From Vibrio intestinalis (GTDB lineage: Bacteria; Pseudomonadota; Gammaproteobacteria; Enterobacterales; Vibrionaceae): 64,000 bases of DNA. The first letter of the stretch is position 1. Each line of letters opens with the position of its first letter. Position numbers and translations under genes: made by a program. The notes below the pieces were generated by a model. The model saw only the letters and a list, made by a program, of their open reading frames with translations, had not been told where the DNA came from and searched no databases. Of the stretch, positions 54,068 through 63,058 are shown piece by piece. The DNA lies in NCBI RefSeq assembly GCF_025195085.2, contig NZ_JANAVY020000004.1:124001-188000 (forward strand), given 5' to 3'.

Positions 54068-55198
54068 ATGTCTTCAAGACTGCAATTTCGCCTATTACAG
54101 CTAGGAGCTTTGTTTATCAGAGCTCCTAGATTACTTTTTAAGCGTAAATACATTGCCGACCCAAAGCGTATTTTAGTTATTCACCAACTGCTGTTGGGAG
54201 ATGCTTTAATGGCGACGGGGTTACTCGCACAACTTAGAAAACAGTTTCCTAACTCAGATATCGTTGTCGCAGGCCCGCCACTGCTCAACAGTGTATACAG
54301 TAGCCACCCTTATCAAGTTGAATTTATTCCATTCAACCCCAAAAACTGGCGAACTTTCTTTTCTCTTTGGCGAGAGAAAACGTTTGATCATGCTTACGTT
54401 GTCTTAGACAACCGCTTTTCTTGGACAGCTTTTGCCATTGGCTGCCGCAATATCATCGGCTATAAAAACACTAAGAAAAGCTACAAGGATGTCCCTTTCA
54501 GCCATTTACTGCCGTTCCCAAATCAACAGACATCGATAGTAGAAATCATGTCAGGTTTAGTCGATGGACAAGAAGACACATTAGAGTTTCAACCAAATCA
54601 ATGGCCAAGCCCTGAAAGTAAACCATATCAAAAGCCTAACAAACCTTATGTGGTGATGCATATTGGAGCCAGTACGCCATTAAAACACTGGCACAATAGC
54701 CTTTGGCTTGAACTTGCTCGAAATATCAAATTGCTCGGCTATCAGCCCGTCTGGAGTGCTGGCCCCGGTGAAGGCAAACAAATAGAGGCGATTGACCCGC
54801 AAGGGCTGTTCCCCTCTTATGCAGAAAAATTGAACTTGGCGCAAATGTGGCATCTAATAAAAAATGCAGCACTATTGGTCTGCCCCGATACTGGCATAAG
54901 CCATATTGCGAAACACACATTTACACCGACAATTTGTCTTTTTGGCCCAGGGAACAAAGCTCTCGCTGGTTACAGTGATTTTTTTGCGAAAGCACCATTT
55001 TTAGCGTTGGACTCAGAACCTGACTGCCGTAATCAACATACTTTTTTTAAACGCCAAATTGACTGGGTACAGCACTGCAAACGTTCAGTGAAGCAATGCC
55101 CTTATCAAGGTAAGTGTACAAAAGACATTAAATTCGAAACTGTATTAAGCTCTGTACAAGAAATTTTGTCCGCAAACACCGCCATCAATAGAGAGTGA
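54068..55198 (+). CDS. GT9-family glycosyltransferase
   Basis: Heptosyltransferase-family protein of 376 residues: ILVIHQLLLGDALMATGLLAQL, VVMHIGASTPLKHWH, CPDTGISHIAKHTFTPTICLFGPGN. The C-terminal 70 residues hold several Cys (CRNQ, HCKRS, CPYQGKC), a feature of some GT9 enzymes. It probably adds a heptose or related sugar in the outer core. It overlaps the next gene start region. Confidence 0.85.
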   Translation: MSSRLQFRLLQLGALFIRAPRLLFKRKYIADPKRILVIHQLLLGDALMATGLLAQLRKQFPNSDIVVAGPPLLNSVYSSHPYQVEFIPFNPKNWRTFFSLWREKTFDHAYVVLDNRFSWTAFAIGCRNIIGYKNTKKSYKDVPFSHLLPFPNQQTSIVEIMSGLVDGQEDTLEFQPNQWPSPESKPYQKPNKPYVVMHIGASTPLKHWHNSLWLELARNIKLLGYQPVWSAGPGEGKQIEAIDPQGLFPSYAEKLNLAQMWHLIKNAALLVCPDTGISHIAKHTFTPTICLFGPGNKALAGYSDFFAKAPFLALDSEPDCRNQHTFFKRQIDWVQHCKRSVKQCPYQGKCTKDIKFETVLSSVQEILSANTAINRE

Positions 55199-55203
55199 AC
55201 ACT

Positions 55204-56340
55204 ATGACAAAACGCATTTTTCAACTCAACTTACAAAAACACTTTGGTGGCGGCGAAGTATATACTCACTTTTTATGCCAAGCACTGGACCGCTTAGACA
55301 TACCGCATACGCTGATCACTAGCGATGATACCAACTGCTGGGATACGCTAAGTTTTAACAAAACCAAATTAGAGAAATCTGCTGCGAACATAAGTAGTAT
55401 CCTCAATATCGTTGGTAAAGAGCCAAGTATTTTCATTACCCATGGTAATGTTGCCGCAGAATGGCGAGAAGCGATAAAAAGTGCAGGCCATAAACTGATT
55501 GGCATTGCTCATATGCCACTCTATGGTCGTAACCCTGATTCATATTTAGGTTATGATGGCGTTATTGGTGTATCTCAATACGTAGTGAATAGCCTTAAAG
55601 ATAGCAATACATCTAACGTATACGAAAACCCATGGTATGGCGTTGCATCACTAGAGCGAAATGTGAAACCTCATCAGCAACTAGTTGCCAACTCAAAGTA
55701 CGACTGGGATCTGCGTAAAGGCCGTGACCGCTTGTTTTCATGGTTAGAGCCTCTTTACCTTCCACTTAAAAAACAGCAAGAGTGGCATAAAAAAGAAGGC
55801 ATAACTGTTGGCATTGTTTCTAGAATAACCCCGATAAAACAGTTCCCACTTATGTTTGAACATATCGCTAAAGCTTTGGCGGATGTACCCAATCTGAATA
55901 TCGAAATTATTGGTAGTGGTGGATATGCTTCGGTACGCGATCTTAAAAAAGCGCTTGAGCCGATTAAAGATAAAGTAAGATTTTGGGGATTCCAAAACGA
56001 CATTAATCAAGTATACGGCAATCTTGATTTCTTACTCACTGGGCTTCCAGAAAAAGAGGCATTAGGCCTTAATGTCATTGAAGCACAAGCTCTTGGCTTA
56101 CCGGTACTTGCAGTAAACGCAATGCCTTTTACTGAAACGGTATTAGATGAAAAATCAGGCTTCTTGTTTACTGATCCACGAGAAGATAATGGCCAACATT
56201 TAGCTAAAATACTAACAGACATCCAACCTGATAAAGACAAGTATCCAGAACCATTAAAGCATGCAGAACACCTACACCGATTCTCATTAGATAGCTTTAC
56301 TAAGAGAGTTGAACAATCCCTAGAGTGGTTATCAAACTGA
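55204..56340 (+). CDS. GT4-family glycosyltransferase
   Basis: Protein of 378 residues with an N-terminal FGGGEVYTHF loop, middle ITHGNVAAEW, and the C-terminal donor motif GLPEKEALGLNVIEAQALGLPVLAV. It is a GT-B retaining enzyme of the core cluster, with unknown donor. The ATG at 55204 is preferred to the GTG at 55195 because AGAGAG lies 8 nt before it. It is 4 bp from the acyltransferase gene, so that gene may modify the sugar it adds. Confidence 0.85.
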   Translation: MTKRIFQLNLQKHFGGGEVYTHFLCQALDRLDIPHTLITSDDTNCWDTLSFNKTKLEKSAANISSILNIVGKEPSIFITHGNVAAEWREAIKSAGHKLIGIAHMPLYGRNPDSYLGYDGVIGVSQYVVNSLKDSNTSNVYENPWYGVASLERNVKPHQQLVANSKYDWDLRKGRDRLFSWLEPLYLPLKKQQEWHKKEGITVGIVSRITPIKQFPLMFEHIAKALADVPNLNIEIIGSGGYASVRDLKKALEPIKDKVRFWGFQNDINQVYGNLDFLLTGLPEKEALGLNVIEAQALGLPVLAVNAMPFTETVLDEKSGFLFTDPREDNGQHLAKILTDIQPDKDKYPEPLKHAEHLHRFSLDSFTKRVEQSLEWLSN

Positions 56341-56344
56341 GGAT

Positions 56345-58192
56345 ATGCAAAAGTTCTCGTTTAGACCCGACTTAGAAGGATTACGAGGTTTTGCCCTTCT
56401 TTTAGTCATTCTATTCCATTTCCAAGTTCCCCCTTTTACAGGAGGGTATATTGGTGTGGATATATTCTTTGCGTTATCAGGCTACTTAATTACTAGTATT
56501 ATTCTCAAAGATTTACATTCGAATACTTTCTCATTTCGTGAGTTTTACTATCGAAGATTTATTCGGCTAGCACCAGCAGCAATCTTCGTAGTTACCATTA
56601 CTTTCATTGCTTTCTATTTTGTTTTAGCGCCAATCGCTTTTGTTGACTTCGCCCGAAGTAATCGTGAATTTTTTACTTTTAGCTCCAATTTTTACTTTGC
56701 CAATGAACTTGATGACTACTTTGCAGCTTCAGCAACGAGCCTACCTCTACTGCATACTTGGTCGCTCGCTGTTGAATGGCAGTTCTACTTTTTATTTCCA
56801 ATAGTTCTTTTTGCTTGTAAAAACTCCCTAGCAATTACAAAAGGTGTACTAATAGTTCTACTTTTCACGCTAAGTGGGTTCTCCGTTGTGCTATCATCAG
56901 AGCCGAGCAGTTACTTCCTAACCCACACTCGCTCCTTTGAATTCGTTGTCGGTGCTCTAGGTGCAATTTATCTGCGTGAAAAAGATTTTAAGCATAGCAA
57001 CATTATCAGTTCAGCGGCCTTAGTGTTGCTATTCACGCTAGCCATTCTTTTTAGCAAATCTCATCCATACCCTGGGTGGTATGCCATAAGCGTATCAATA
57101 TTAACCCTTATAATCTTGTATACTGGGAAAAGGAACTCTTTCCTCAAGCAACCTACTGTAAGGTGGCTAGGAAAAATATCTTACTCTATCTACTTATGGC
57201 ATTGGCCTATCTATGTCTGTCTAAATCTAAAATTAGGCTCACTAGGCTACCTTGCAACATGCGGAGCATTAATTGTGTCTCTATTGCTTGGCCATTTTAC
57301 TCAGAAGTACATTGAGAATATTGCTAAACATAAAGTTAAAACCTTTAAAGGTAGCTTTGGACTTCTCGTTTTGTCTCCTTATGTTATTGCTCTTATTGTT
57401 TTTTCCATTATTCGTGAAAATGACGGCATGCCTTCAAGACTAGGGCCTGTAGCAGAACAGGCTTATAAGATAATTAAAGAAAATGAAAACCCTTTAAGAT
57501 CTCATTGCCATGCATTTACCGGTAAAACTTTGGAAGAATGCACTCTGGGAGAAAAAGACAGTTATCAGAAAACAGCGTTAATTATTGGGGATTCTCATGC
57601 CCTGCACGCACTAGAATTTTTTGATGTAATCTTTAAAGATGCAAACATCAAAGGAACAATCCAAACCGAGCCAAGATGTTTAATGCACCTTGAAACAGTG
57701 TCAGGTGATAACCCATCAAGGTGCAAAAGCAGAACGGATGAATTATATGAGCTCATCAAAAGTAGTAACTACGATTATGTGGTGCTTGGTCATAAATGGA
57801 GAGAGTACGAAAAACAGCTAGCCAATCGAGCTCTTTCCAACTCTATATTTGCCATTAATAGCACTGGAGCAAAGGTGGTTATCTTCATGCCAATAGCTGA
57901 AGGCAACGACGACAATTTGTATGAATGCTTCTATCGAAACTTAGATGACCTGTCTGTTTGTGATATACCCGAGAAAATGTCTAGAAAACGACTAAAGAAA
58001 GTTAGCGAACAACTTAATGTATTGACTAGCGTCATATTCATCAACCCAAAAGAAGTTCAATGCTCTGACGGTATATGCTCAACAACCAAAGATGGTATTC
58101 CTATGTATACAGACTCACACCATATCAATGAGTGGGCTTCAAAAAGACTGGCAATTGACTATTTAACGACACATCAAAACCCGTTTAAATAA
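56345..58192 (+). CDS. OafA-like membrane O-acyltransferase with SGNH domain
   Basis: Inner-membrane protein of 615 residues. About ten transmembrane helices form an acyltransferase-3 domain (1-365), with FRPDLEGLRGFALLLVILFHF at the start and FYYRRFIRLAPA. The periplasmic C-terminal domain (from about 400) is SGNH-like: IIGDSHALHALEF (block I) and TDSHHINEWAS (block V). These proteins move acetyl groups across the membrane to LPS sugars. It ends the plus-strand core operon, just before a strong terminator. Confidence 0.92.
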   Translation: MQKFSFRPDLEGLRGFALLLVILFHFQVPPFTGGYIGVDIFFALSGYLITSIILKDLHSNTFSFREFYYRRFIRLAPAAIFVVTITFIAFYFVLAPIAFVDFARSNREFFTFSSNFYFANELDDYFAASATSLPLLHTWSLAVEWQFYFLFPIVLFACKNSLAITKGVLIVLLFTLSGFSVVLSSEPSSYFLTHTRSFEFVVGALGAIYLREKDFKHSNIISSAALVLLFTLAILFSKSHPYPGWYAISVSILTLIILYTGKRNSFLKQPTVRWLGKISYSIYLWHWPIYVCLNLKLGSLGYLATCGALIVSLLLGHFTQKYIENIAKHKVKTFKGSFGLLVLSPYVIALIVFSIIRENDGMPSRLGPVAEQAYKIIKENENPLRSHCHAFTGKTLEECTLGEKDSYQKTALIIGDSHALHALEFFDVIFKDANIKGTIQTEPRCLMHLETVSGDNPSRCKSRTDELYELIKSSNYDYVVLGHKWREYEKQLANRALSNSIFAINSTGAKVVIFMPIAEGNDDNLYECFYRNLDDLSVCDIPEKMSRKRLKKVSEQLNVLTSVIFINPKEVQCSDGICSTTKDGIPMYTDSHHINEWASKRLAIDYLTTHQNPFK

Positions 58193-58197
58193 TAGAA

Positions 58198-58223
58198 AGG
58201 CCTCTACGAGGCCTCTTTTTTTT
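58198..58223. terminator. Terminator overlapping the waaL stop codon
   Basis: Perfect inverted repeat AGGCCTC (58198-58204) and GAGGCCT (58208-58214) with a 3-nt loop and eight T after it on the plus strand. It ends the plus-strand core operon. The waaL stop codon (58206-58204) lies inside the loop and stem, so the hairpin is also part of the 3' end of the convergent waaL coding region. The minus-strand side has only a weak T run. Confidence 0.85.
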
Positions 58224-59394
58224 CAATATTATTCAACGCTAAAATCATTCCAATGATCAGCCAATATAAAATTAAGCTATTTCGAATGAAGAAATCATCT
58301 GTCATACTTTTGAACATAAAAACAGACAAAAAAGTAAATAGAATAAACTGGGCGTTCTTATCCTTCCTCACGTCCCTCATCATAAATGGACTAAAATACA
58401 AAACTAGGAACAAAGCAAGGCCAATGAAGCCAAGTTGCAAGACTTTGTTCATTAGTACATTGTGAGAATGCATCTTCGTCAAAATATTGAAGTACGGAGG
58501 ATGGTCATCAAAATGTTCTTTAGGTGACGTATAGCCTGCTCCATAACCTTTTAAAGGCTGATCTAGTGCTTTAGCGCCATAGTACTTCCACATCCATACT
58601 CTTGCATCATTTTCACTAACATGCACAATCGTATCAACGACCGACCCTTGGTAGTTGCTTTTAGTCGCAAAACCTTTATAAACGACTCCAATACTCAAAG
58701 GGACAACCGCTAAAAGAAGCAAAACTTTCCAAGCCCTCGGTAATGATTTAGCTAAGTATAATGCCAATAAAACAGCAATTAACGCGATACATACAATACC
58801 CATGCGATTTCTAGTCAGAATCATTGAATATGAAAGTATCAACTCATAAGCGATAAATAGAGTGAATGACGCTTTTGATAGGTCTTTCAATTTAAAAATA
58901 AACAGACCAAAGCAGGCAAACAACACTAGCAAAGTGGAACTATCACCCACTCCCGGATCTTGCTTATCAATAAAGCGTTGGAAGCCTTCACCAAATAAAC
59001 TTAAGTATTCTACAGCAACCAATAACAAACTAAACAAAACACCTGATAGCAGCATAGTCCAAAATACTGCTCGCCAAATCTGAAGCTTGGCAATCACAAT
59101 ATAACCTAAAACCAGGCCCGCAAAACTATAAAGCACTTCTTTTCGAAGTCCGTTGTACACTAATTCAGGATGCTCTGTCCAAAGCAAAGAACATGCATAC
59201 CAAACAGTAAAGCCTAACCAAGCAAATAAAACGGGCTTAATTTCAATCGTTGTACGCCAATTGAACCCGCCGTATATCAAACCTAGCGCTAAACAAACCA
59301 CCACCACACCATTCATGTCAGAATATGGTAAGGTTAAAATTGCACCAAATAAAGGCAACAAGAATAAGATCTTAGAATTTACTAAATCCTTCAT
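58204..59394 (-). CDS. waaL: O-antigen ligase WaaL
   Basis: Multi-spanning inner-membrane ligase of 396 residues that moves the undecaprenyl-linked polymer onto lipid A-core. About 11-12 hydrophobic helices and a periplasmic loop near 260-310 with HSHNVLMNKVLQLGFIGL near its end, including the conserved ligase His (MHSHN). It overlaps the GT9 gene by 4 bp. Position in the core locus agrees. A Wzy is the main alternative for such proteins, but the HSHN motif and neighbours support ligase. Confidence 0.88.
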   Translation of the reverse strand: MKDLVNSKILFLLPLFGAILTLPYSDMNGVVVVCLALGLIYGGFNWRTTIEIKPVLFAWLGFTVWYACSLLWTEHPELVYNGLRKEVLYSFAGLVLGYIVIAKLQIWRAVFWTMLLSGVLFSLLLVAVEYLSLFGEGFQRFIDKQDPGVGDSSTLLVLFACFGLFIFKLKDLSKASFTLFIAYELILSYSMILTRNRMGIVCIALIAVLLALYLAKSLPRAWKVLLLLAVVPLSIGVVYKGFATKSNYQGSVVDTIVHVSENDARVWMWKYYGAKALDQPLKGYGAGYTSPKEHFDDHPPYFNILTKMHSHNVLMNKVLQLGFIGLALFLVLYFSPFMMRDVRKDKNAQFILFTFLSVFMFKSMTDDFFIRNSLILYWLIIGMILALNNIEKKEAS

Positions 59395-60404
59395 AACTTT
59401 AAGTAGTGCTCATAGGCTTTATCTGCGGTAATCGAATCTGAGTTATCATCAGAAGCTTTAATTAACTGGTAATTTTGGCACCAAGGGCGCCAGCGCTCAA
59501 CAATAGTATCACCAAAGAATACGAGCACTTTCTTCTTCAGAGCCGCAGCTAAGTGCATCTGACCACCTTCACCACACACCACGGAATCACACAACGAAAA
59601 ACCTGCGATAAGTTCTTCTACTGTTGCCGTAGGCATGGCAACTACATCTAAATCTTTGGTTAACTCAAGTACCTGCTCTGCACGAGCATCATCGCCTTTA
59701 TCATTAATATCTTCAGCGCGAGCTGGTGCCCAAAACAACAAAAATTTAGCCTGCTTGTTCTCAGCAATCATGTGCATCAACTTAGAGTAGTTTTCTACAC
59801 TCCAGCGATTTTTAGGTCGACGCACACTAATGTGAATACCCACCACTTCTTCTGCGGCTAAATCGCCAGCTTTACTAGCCATCGCCTTAACGTCATCATC
59901 AACAGGATAAATACGAATGTCAGGTAAAGTTGGGATAGGCTTATTGAACGCCTTGAGATAGCTGCAGACATTCTCTACATGATGGTTTCCATCAATATCT
60001 TCAGGCTTAAACGGGTGAGTAATTGCCTTATCGCCTTCAATTTCTGCTCCAATAATGTTTTTAGCACCGAGTTTTTTAGCGATTTTAAGGCTGTGCTTAC
60101 AAGGAAGGGGATTGGCTAAAATAACCGTATCAATATTGAGTGAGCGAAGCTTCAGAATAGTCTTAAAACGCTGCCAATAAATACTTAGCACTGATTCACC
60201 TTCATCACGATGCTTAGCTTTTTTATAAATAAAAAGCTCTTCCACATGAGGGTTGCCTTTCAGGACAGGCGCGTTCACCGTATTTACGTAGGCGTAAACG
60301 TTAGCTTCTGGGTAAAGTGTTTTTATCGACTCGAATAGTGGTGTGGTACAAACCAGATCACCAATATTATCGCGTCGGATGACCAGGATATTTTTTACGT
60401 TCAT
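59391..60404 (-). CDS. GT9-family core glycosyltransferase
   Basis: Heptosyltransferase-family protein of 337 residues: ILVIRRDNIGDLVCTTPLFESI, ISVRRPKNRWS, and VVCGEGGQMHLAAALKKKVLVFFGDT. The donor-site serine pattern of WaaC/F (DSGLxH) is changed to GEGGQMH, so the donor may not be ADP-heptose. It is transcribed with waaL, away from waaA, across a 62-bp divergent gap. Confidence 0.85.
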   Translation of the reverse strand: MNVKNILVIRRDNIGDLVCTTPLFESIKTLYPEANVYAYVNTVNAPVLKGNPHVEELFIYKKAKHRDEGESVLSIYWQRFKTILKLRSLNIDTVILANPLPCKHSLKIAKKLGAKNIIGAEIEGDKAITHPFKPEDIDGNHHVENVCSYLKAFNKPIPTLPDIRIYPVDDDVKAMASKAGDLAAEEVVGIHISVRRPKNRWSVENYSKLMHMIAENKQAKFLLFWAPARAEDINDKGDDARAEQVLELTKDLDVVAMPTATVEELIAGFSLCDSVVCGEGGQMHLAAALKKKVLVFFGDTIVERWRPWCQNYQLIKASDDNSDSITADKAYEHYLKL

Positions 60405-60466
60405 CTAACATTGCCTATTAAAAATGTGTAAGATCATCCTATTCTATATAGGCGCTTAGTATCGAT

Positions 60467-61729
60467 ATGAACCGCTTTTTTTACACACTTCTGTTGTACA
60501 TCATTCAACCATTAGTATTCATTAAACTAATGGTTCGCTCACTGCGCTCTCCTCAATACAAAAACCGCATTGCAGAGCGTTATGGATTCTTTGATTTTAA
60601 TCAGCAAGGTGGAATCTGGCTCCATTCAGTATCGGTCGGAGAAACCATTGCTGCAGTCCCTCTAATCCGAGAGCTACAAAACAAGTATCCGCATAAAGCG
60701 ATTACCATTACTACCATGACGCCAACGGGCTCAGCCCAAGTCACCAAAATTTTTGGCGACACAGTTCAGCACTGCTACCTACCTTACGACTTACCTTGCG
60801 CGATGAGGCGCACAATTAAGCGATTAAAACCTGAACTGGTGATTATAATGGAAACCGAACTCTGGCCCAATATGATTCACCAATTAAAAAAGAAACAAAT
60901 TCCTACTTTACTCGCCAACGCACGTTTATCTGCACGTTCAGCGAAAGGTTATGGCAAAGTAAGTAATCTTGTCGATCCAATGTTAGGTGAAATGACGGCT
61001 ATTGCAGCCCAATACCAAGCAGATGGCCAGCGCTTTATCGAACTTGGCCTACCGACAGATAAACTGCATGTGACTGGTAGCGTTAAATTCGACATTGAAG
61101 TAACTGAAGCCATCACCAAACAAGTAACTACACTTAAAACGCAGTTAGGTGACCCAAGACCAACTTGGATCGCTGCTAGCACGCATCAAGGTGAAGATGA
61201 AATCATTATCGATGCACATAAAGAAATTCTTAAGCAACATCCAAATGCCTTATTGATTCTTGTTCCTCGTCACCCTGAACGATTCAGCAAAGTCTCGAGC
61301 CTAATTACTAGCCAAAAGCTCACTTCGCAAAACAAAAGTGAATTACAATCTCTTGCAACAGAAACTCAAGTGCTTCTAGGAGATACCATGGGTGAAATGA
61401 TGAGCATGTTTGGTGTGTCTAATGCCGCGTTTATTGGTGGTAGTTTAATCGAACGTGGCGGTCATAACCCATTAGAGCCGGCAGCATTCGGCTTACCTCT
61501 CACTATGGGGCCTCATGTGTTTAACTTCGCTTCGGTGTGCGACATGCTAAGTGATAACCAAGCACTGACAACCGTAGAAAACTCTCAACAGCTTGCTGAG
61601 CAGATTCTAACTTGGTTCAATGACCCAACTATTGCTCAACAAGATGGTGAAAAAGCCTTAAATGTATTGAAGCTGAATCAAGGCGCACTAAAAAGACACT
61701 TAGATATTATTGATGAGTTACTAAACTAG
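60467..61729 (+). CDS. waaA: 3-deoxy-D-manno-octulosonic acid transferase WaaA
   Basis: Transfers Kdo from CMP-Kdo to lipid IVA. Protein of 420 residues (E. coli 425) with an N-terminal membrane anchor, RIAERYGFFD, GGIWLHSVSVGETIAAVPLI, TTMTPTGSAQ, ETELWPNMIH, NARLSARSAKGY, and GGSLIERGGHNPLEPAAFG. It heads the waaA-GT2-coaD operon, with gaps of 3 bp each. Confidence 0.97.
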   Translation: MNRFFYTLLLYIIQPLVFIKLMVRSLRSPQYKNRIAERYGFFDFNQQGGIWLHSVSVGETIAAVPLIRELQNKYPHKAITITTMTPTGSAQVTKIFGDTVQHCYLPYDLPCAMRRTIKRLKPELVIIMETELWPNMIHQLKKKQIPTLLANARLSARSAKGYGKVSNLVDPMLGEMTAIAAQYQADGQRFIELGLPTDKLHVTGSVKFDIEVTEAITKQVTTLKTQLGDPRPTWIAASTHQGEDEIIIDAHKEILKQHPNALLILVPRHPERFSKVSSLITSQKLTSQNKSELQSLATETQVLLGDTMGEMMSMFGVSNAAFIGGSLIERGGHNPLEPAAFGLPLTMGPHVFNFASVCDMLSDNQALTTVENSQQLAEQILTWFNDPTIAQQDGEKALNVLKLNQGALKRHLDIIDELLN

Positions 61730-61732
61730 ATT

Positions 61733-62497
61733 ATGAAAACACTATCCGTTGTTCTAATTGCCAAAAACTCTCAGCAAACCATTGCGAAAGCTATTGAATC
61801 TGCTGCTTGGGCAGATGAGGTTATCCTTCTCGATAGCGGCAGTGACGATGAAACCATCGCTATTGCAGAAAGCCTAGGAACAAAATGTTTTACCCATACC
61901 GATTGGCAAGGCTACGGCAAACAAAGACAGATCGCACAATCTTACGCCAACTGTGATTATGTTTTCATGCTTGATACCGACGAGCAAATAACACCAGAGC
62001 TCAAGCAAAGCATTCAGCAAGTATTGCAGCAACCTACTCAAGCAAACATTGCTTATCAATGCCCTCGTCGTAACTGGTTTATTGGCCGTTATATGATGAA
62101 CTGTGGCTGGTATCCAGATAAAGTTATCCGCCTCTACCTGCGAGAAGAGCGTCAGTACAATGACAATTTAGTGCATGAAGCGCTCGATACCACTGGTGCA
62201 GCCATTGAAGATCTTCACGGTGACCTATTACACCAAACCGCACCAGATTATATCGACTTTCAGTACAAACAGCTCAAATATGCAGACAGTTGGGCGAAGC
62301 AACGGTTTGAAAGCGGGAAAAGATGCTCCCTATTTAGTGCATTCAGTCATGCCACCGCCGCTTTTTTGAAGAGTTATTTACTGAGAAAAGGCTTTTTAGA
62401 TGGCAGCCATGGCTTGCTTCTATCACGAGTAATTACGCAATATACTTTTAATAAATACGCGGCTCTTTGGGCGCTTGGACAATCAGAAAAGAGTTAA
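61733..62497 (+). CDS. GT2 core glycosyltransferase, WaaE/KdtX-like
   Basis: GT-A fold enzyme of 254 residues: LSVVLIAKNSQQTIAKAIESA, LLDSGSDDET, FMLDTDEQIT (DxD), and a C-terminal LRKGFLDGSHGLLLS. Genes of this type between waaA and coaD (kdtX or waaE) add a beta-1,4-glucose to inner-core heptose in several gammaproteobacteria; that role is likely here. Confidence 0.9.
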   Translation: MKTLSVVLIAKNSQQTIAKAIESAAWADEVILLDSGSDDETIAIAESLGTKCFTHTDWQGYGKQRQIAQSYANCDYVFMLDTDEQITPELKQSIQQVLQQPTQANIAYQCPRRNWFIGRYMMNCGWYPDKVIRLYLREERQYNDNLVHEALDTTGAAIEDLHGDLLHQTAPDYIDFQYKQLKYADSWAKQRFESGKRCSLFSAFSHATAAFLKSYLLRKGFLDGSHGLLLSRVITQYTFNKYAALWALGQSEKS

Positions 62498-62500
62498 CAC

Positions 62501-62980
62501 ATGCAGCACGTTCTATACCCAGGGACTTTTGACCCGGTGACCAATGGTCATCTCGACATTATTCATCGCGCAGCAAAAATGTTCGATAACTTGACGGTTG
62601 CCGTGGCGGCAAACCCAAGTAAAAACACCATGTTTAGCCTTGATGAGCGAGTAGAGATCCTTCGAGATACATTAGCGGATTTACCTAACGTAAAAGTAGA
62701 AGGCTTCTCTGGATTGTTGGTCGATTTTGCTAAGCAACAACAAGCAAACTTGCTGGTTCGAGGGCTACGCACCACCATGGACTTTGAGTACGAGTTTGGT
62801 TTAACCAGCATGTATCGCAAACTTTTGCCAGATCTAGAAAGTGTATTCCTAACACCAGGCGAGGAATTCGCATTTCTGTCCTCAACCATAGTGCGTGAGG
62901 TTGCAATACACGGTGGCGACATCTCTCAGTTTGTACCTCAAGCGGTCGCAGAGCGCATTCACAACAAGCTTGCTCAGTAA
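62501..62980 (+). CDS. coaD: Phosphopantetheine adenylyltransferase
   Basis: Adds AMP to 4-phosphopantetheine in coenzyme A synthesis. Protein of 159 residues matching E. coli CoaD (159) in length, with [16 protein letters not shown] at the N-terminus (TxGH motif), [13 protein letters not shown] and SSTIVREVA near the end. It follows the GT2 gene by 3 bp and ends at a bidirectional terminator. Confidence 0.97.
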   Translation: MQHVLYPGTFDPVTNGHLDIIHRAAKMFDNLTVAVAANPSKNTMFSLDERVEILRDTLADLPNVKVEGFSGLLVDFAKQQQANLLVRGLRTTMDFEYEFGLTSMYRKLLPDLESVFLTPGEEFAFLSSTIVREVAIHGGDISQFVPQAVAERIHNKLAQ

Positions 62981-63004
62981 CTCAATCATTCCTACCCATA
63001 CTAA

Positions 63005-63030
63005 AAAGGCGAGCTATCGAGCTCGCCTTT
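63005..63030. terminator. Bidirectional terminator between coaD and the epimerase gene
   Basis: Perfect 11-bp inverted repeat (AAAGGCGAGCT at 63005-63015, AGCTCGCCTTT at 63020-63030) with a 4-nt loop and A/T runs at both ends. It serves convergent coaD and the minus-strand gene at 63059. Confidence 0.9.
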
Positions 63031-63058
63031 GTCATTTTTAACAGCTATTTAGCTCGCG

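Noticed and set aside
55744..56010. Overlapping antisense frames within the GT4 gene at 55204
   Set aside because: Antisense shadows of a well-supported gene; no motifs.
60405..60466. Promoter for waaA in the divergent gap
   Set aside because: TATATA and TTGCCT are present but spacing does not fit a sigma-70 promoter; a promoter must exist here but I cannot place it.
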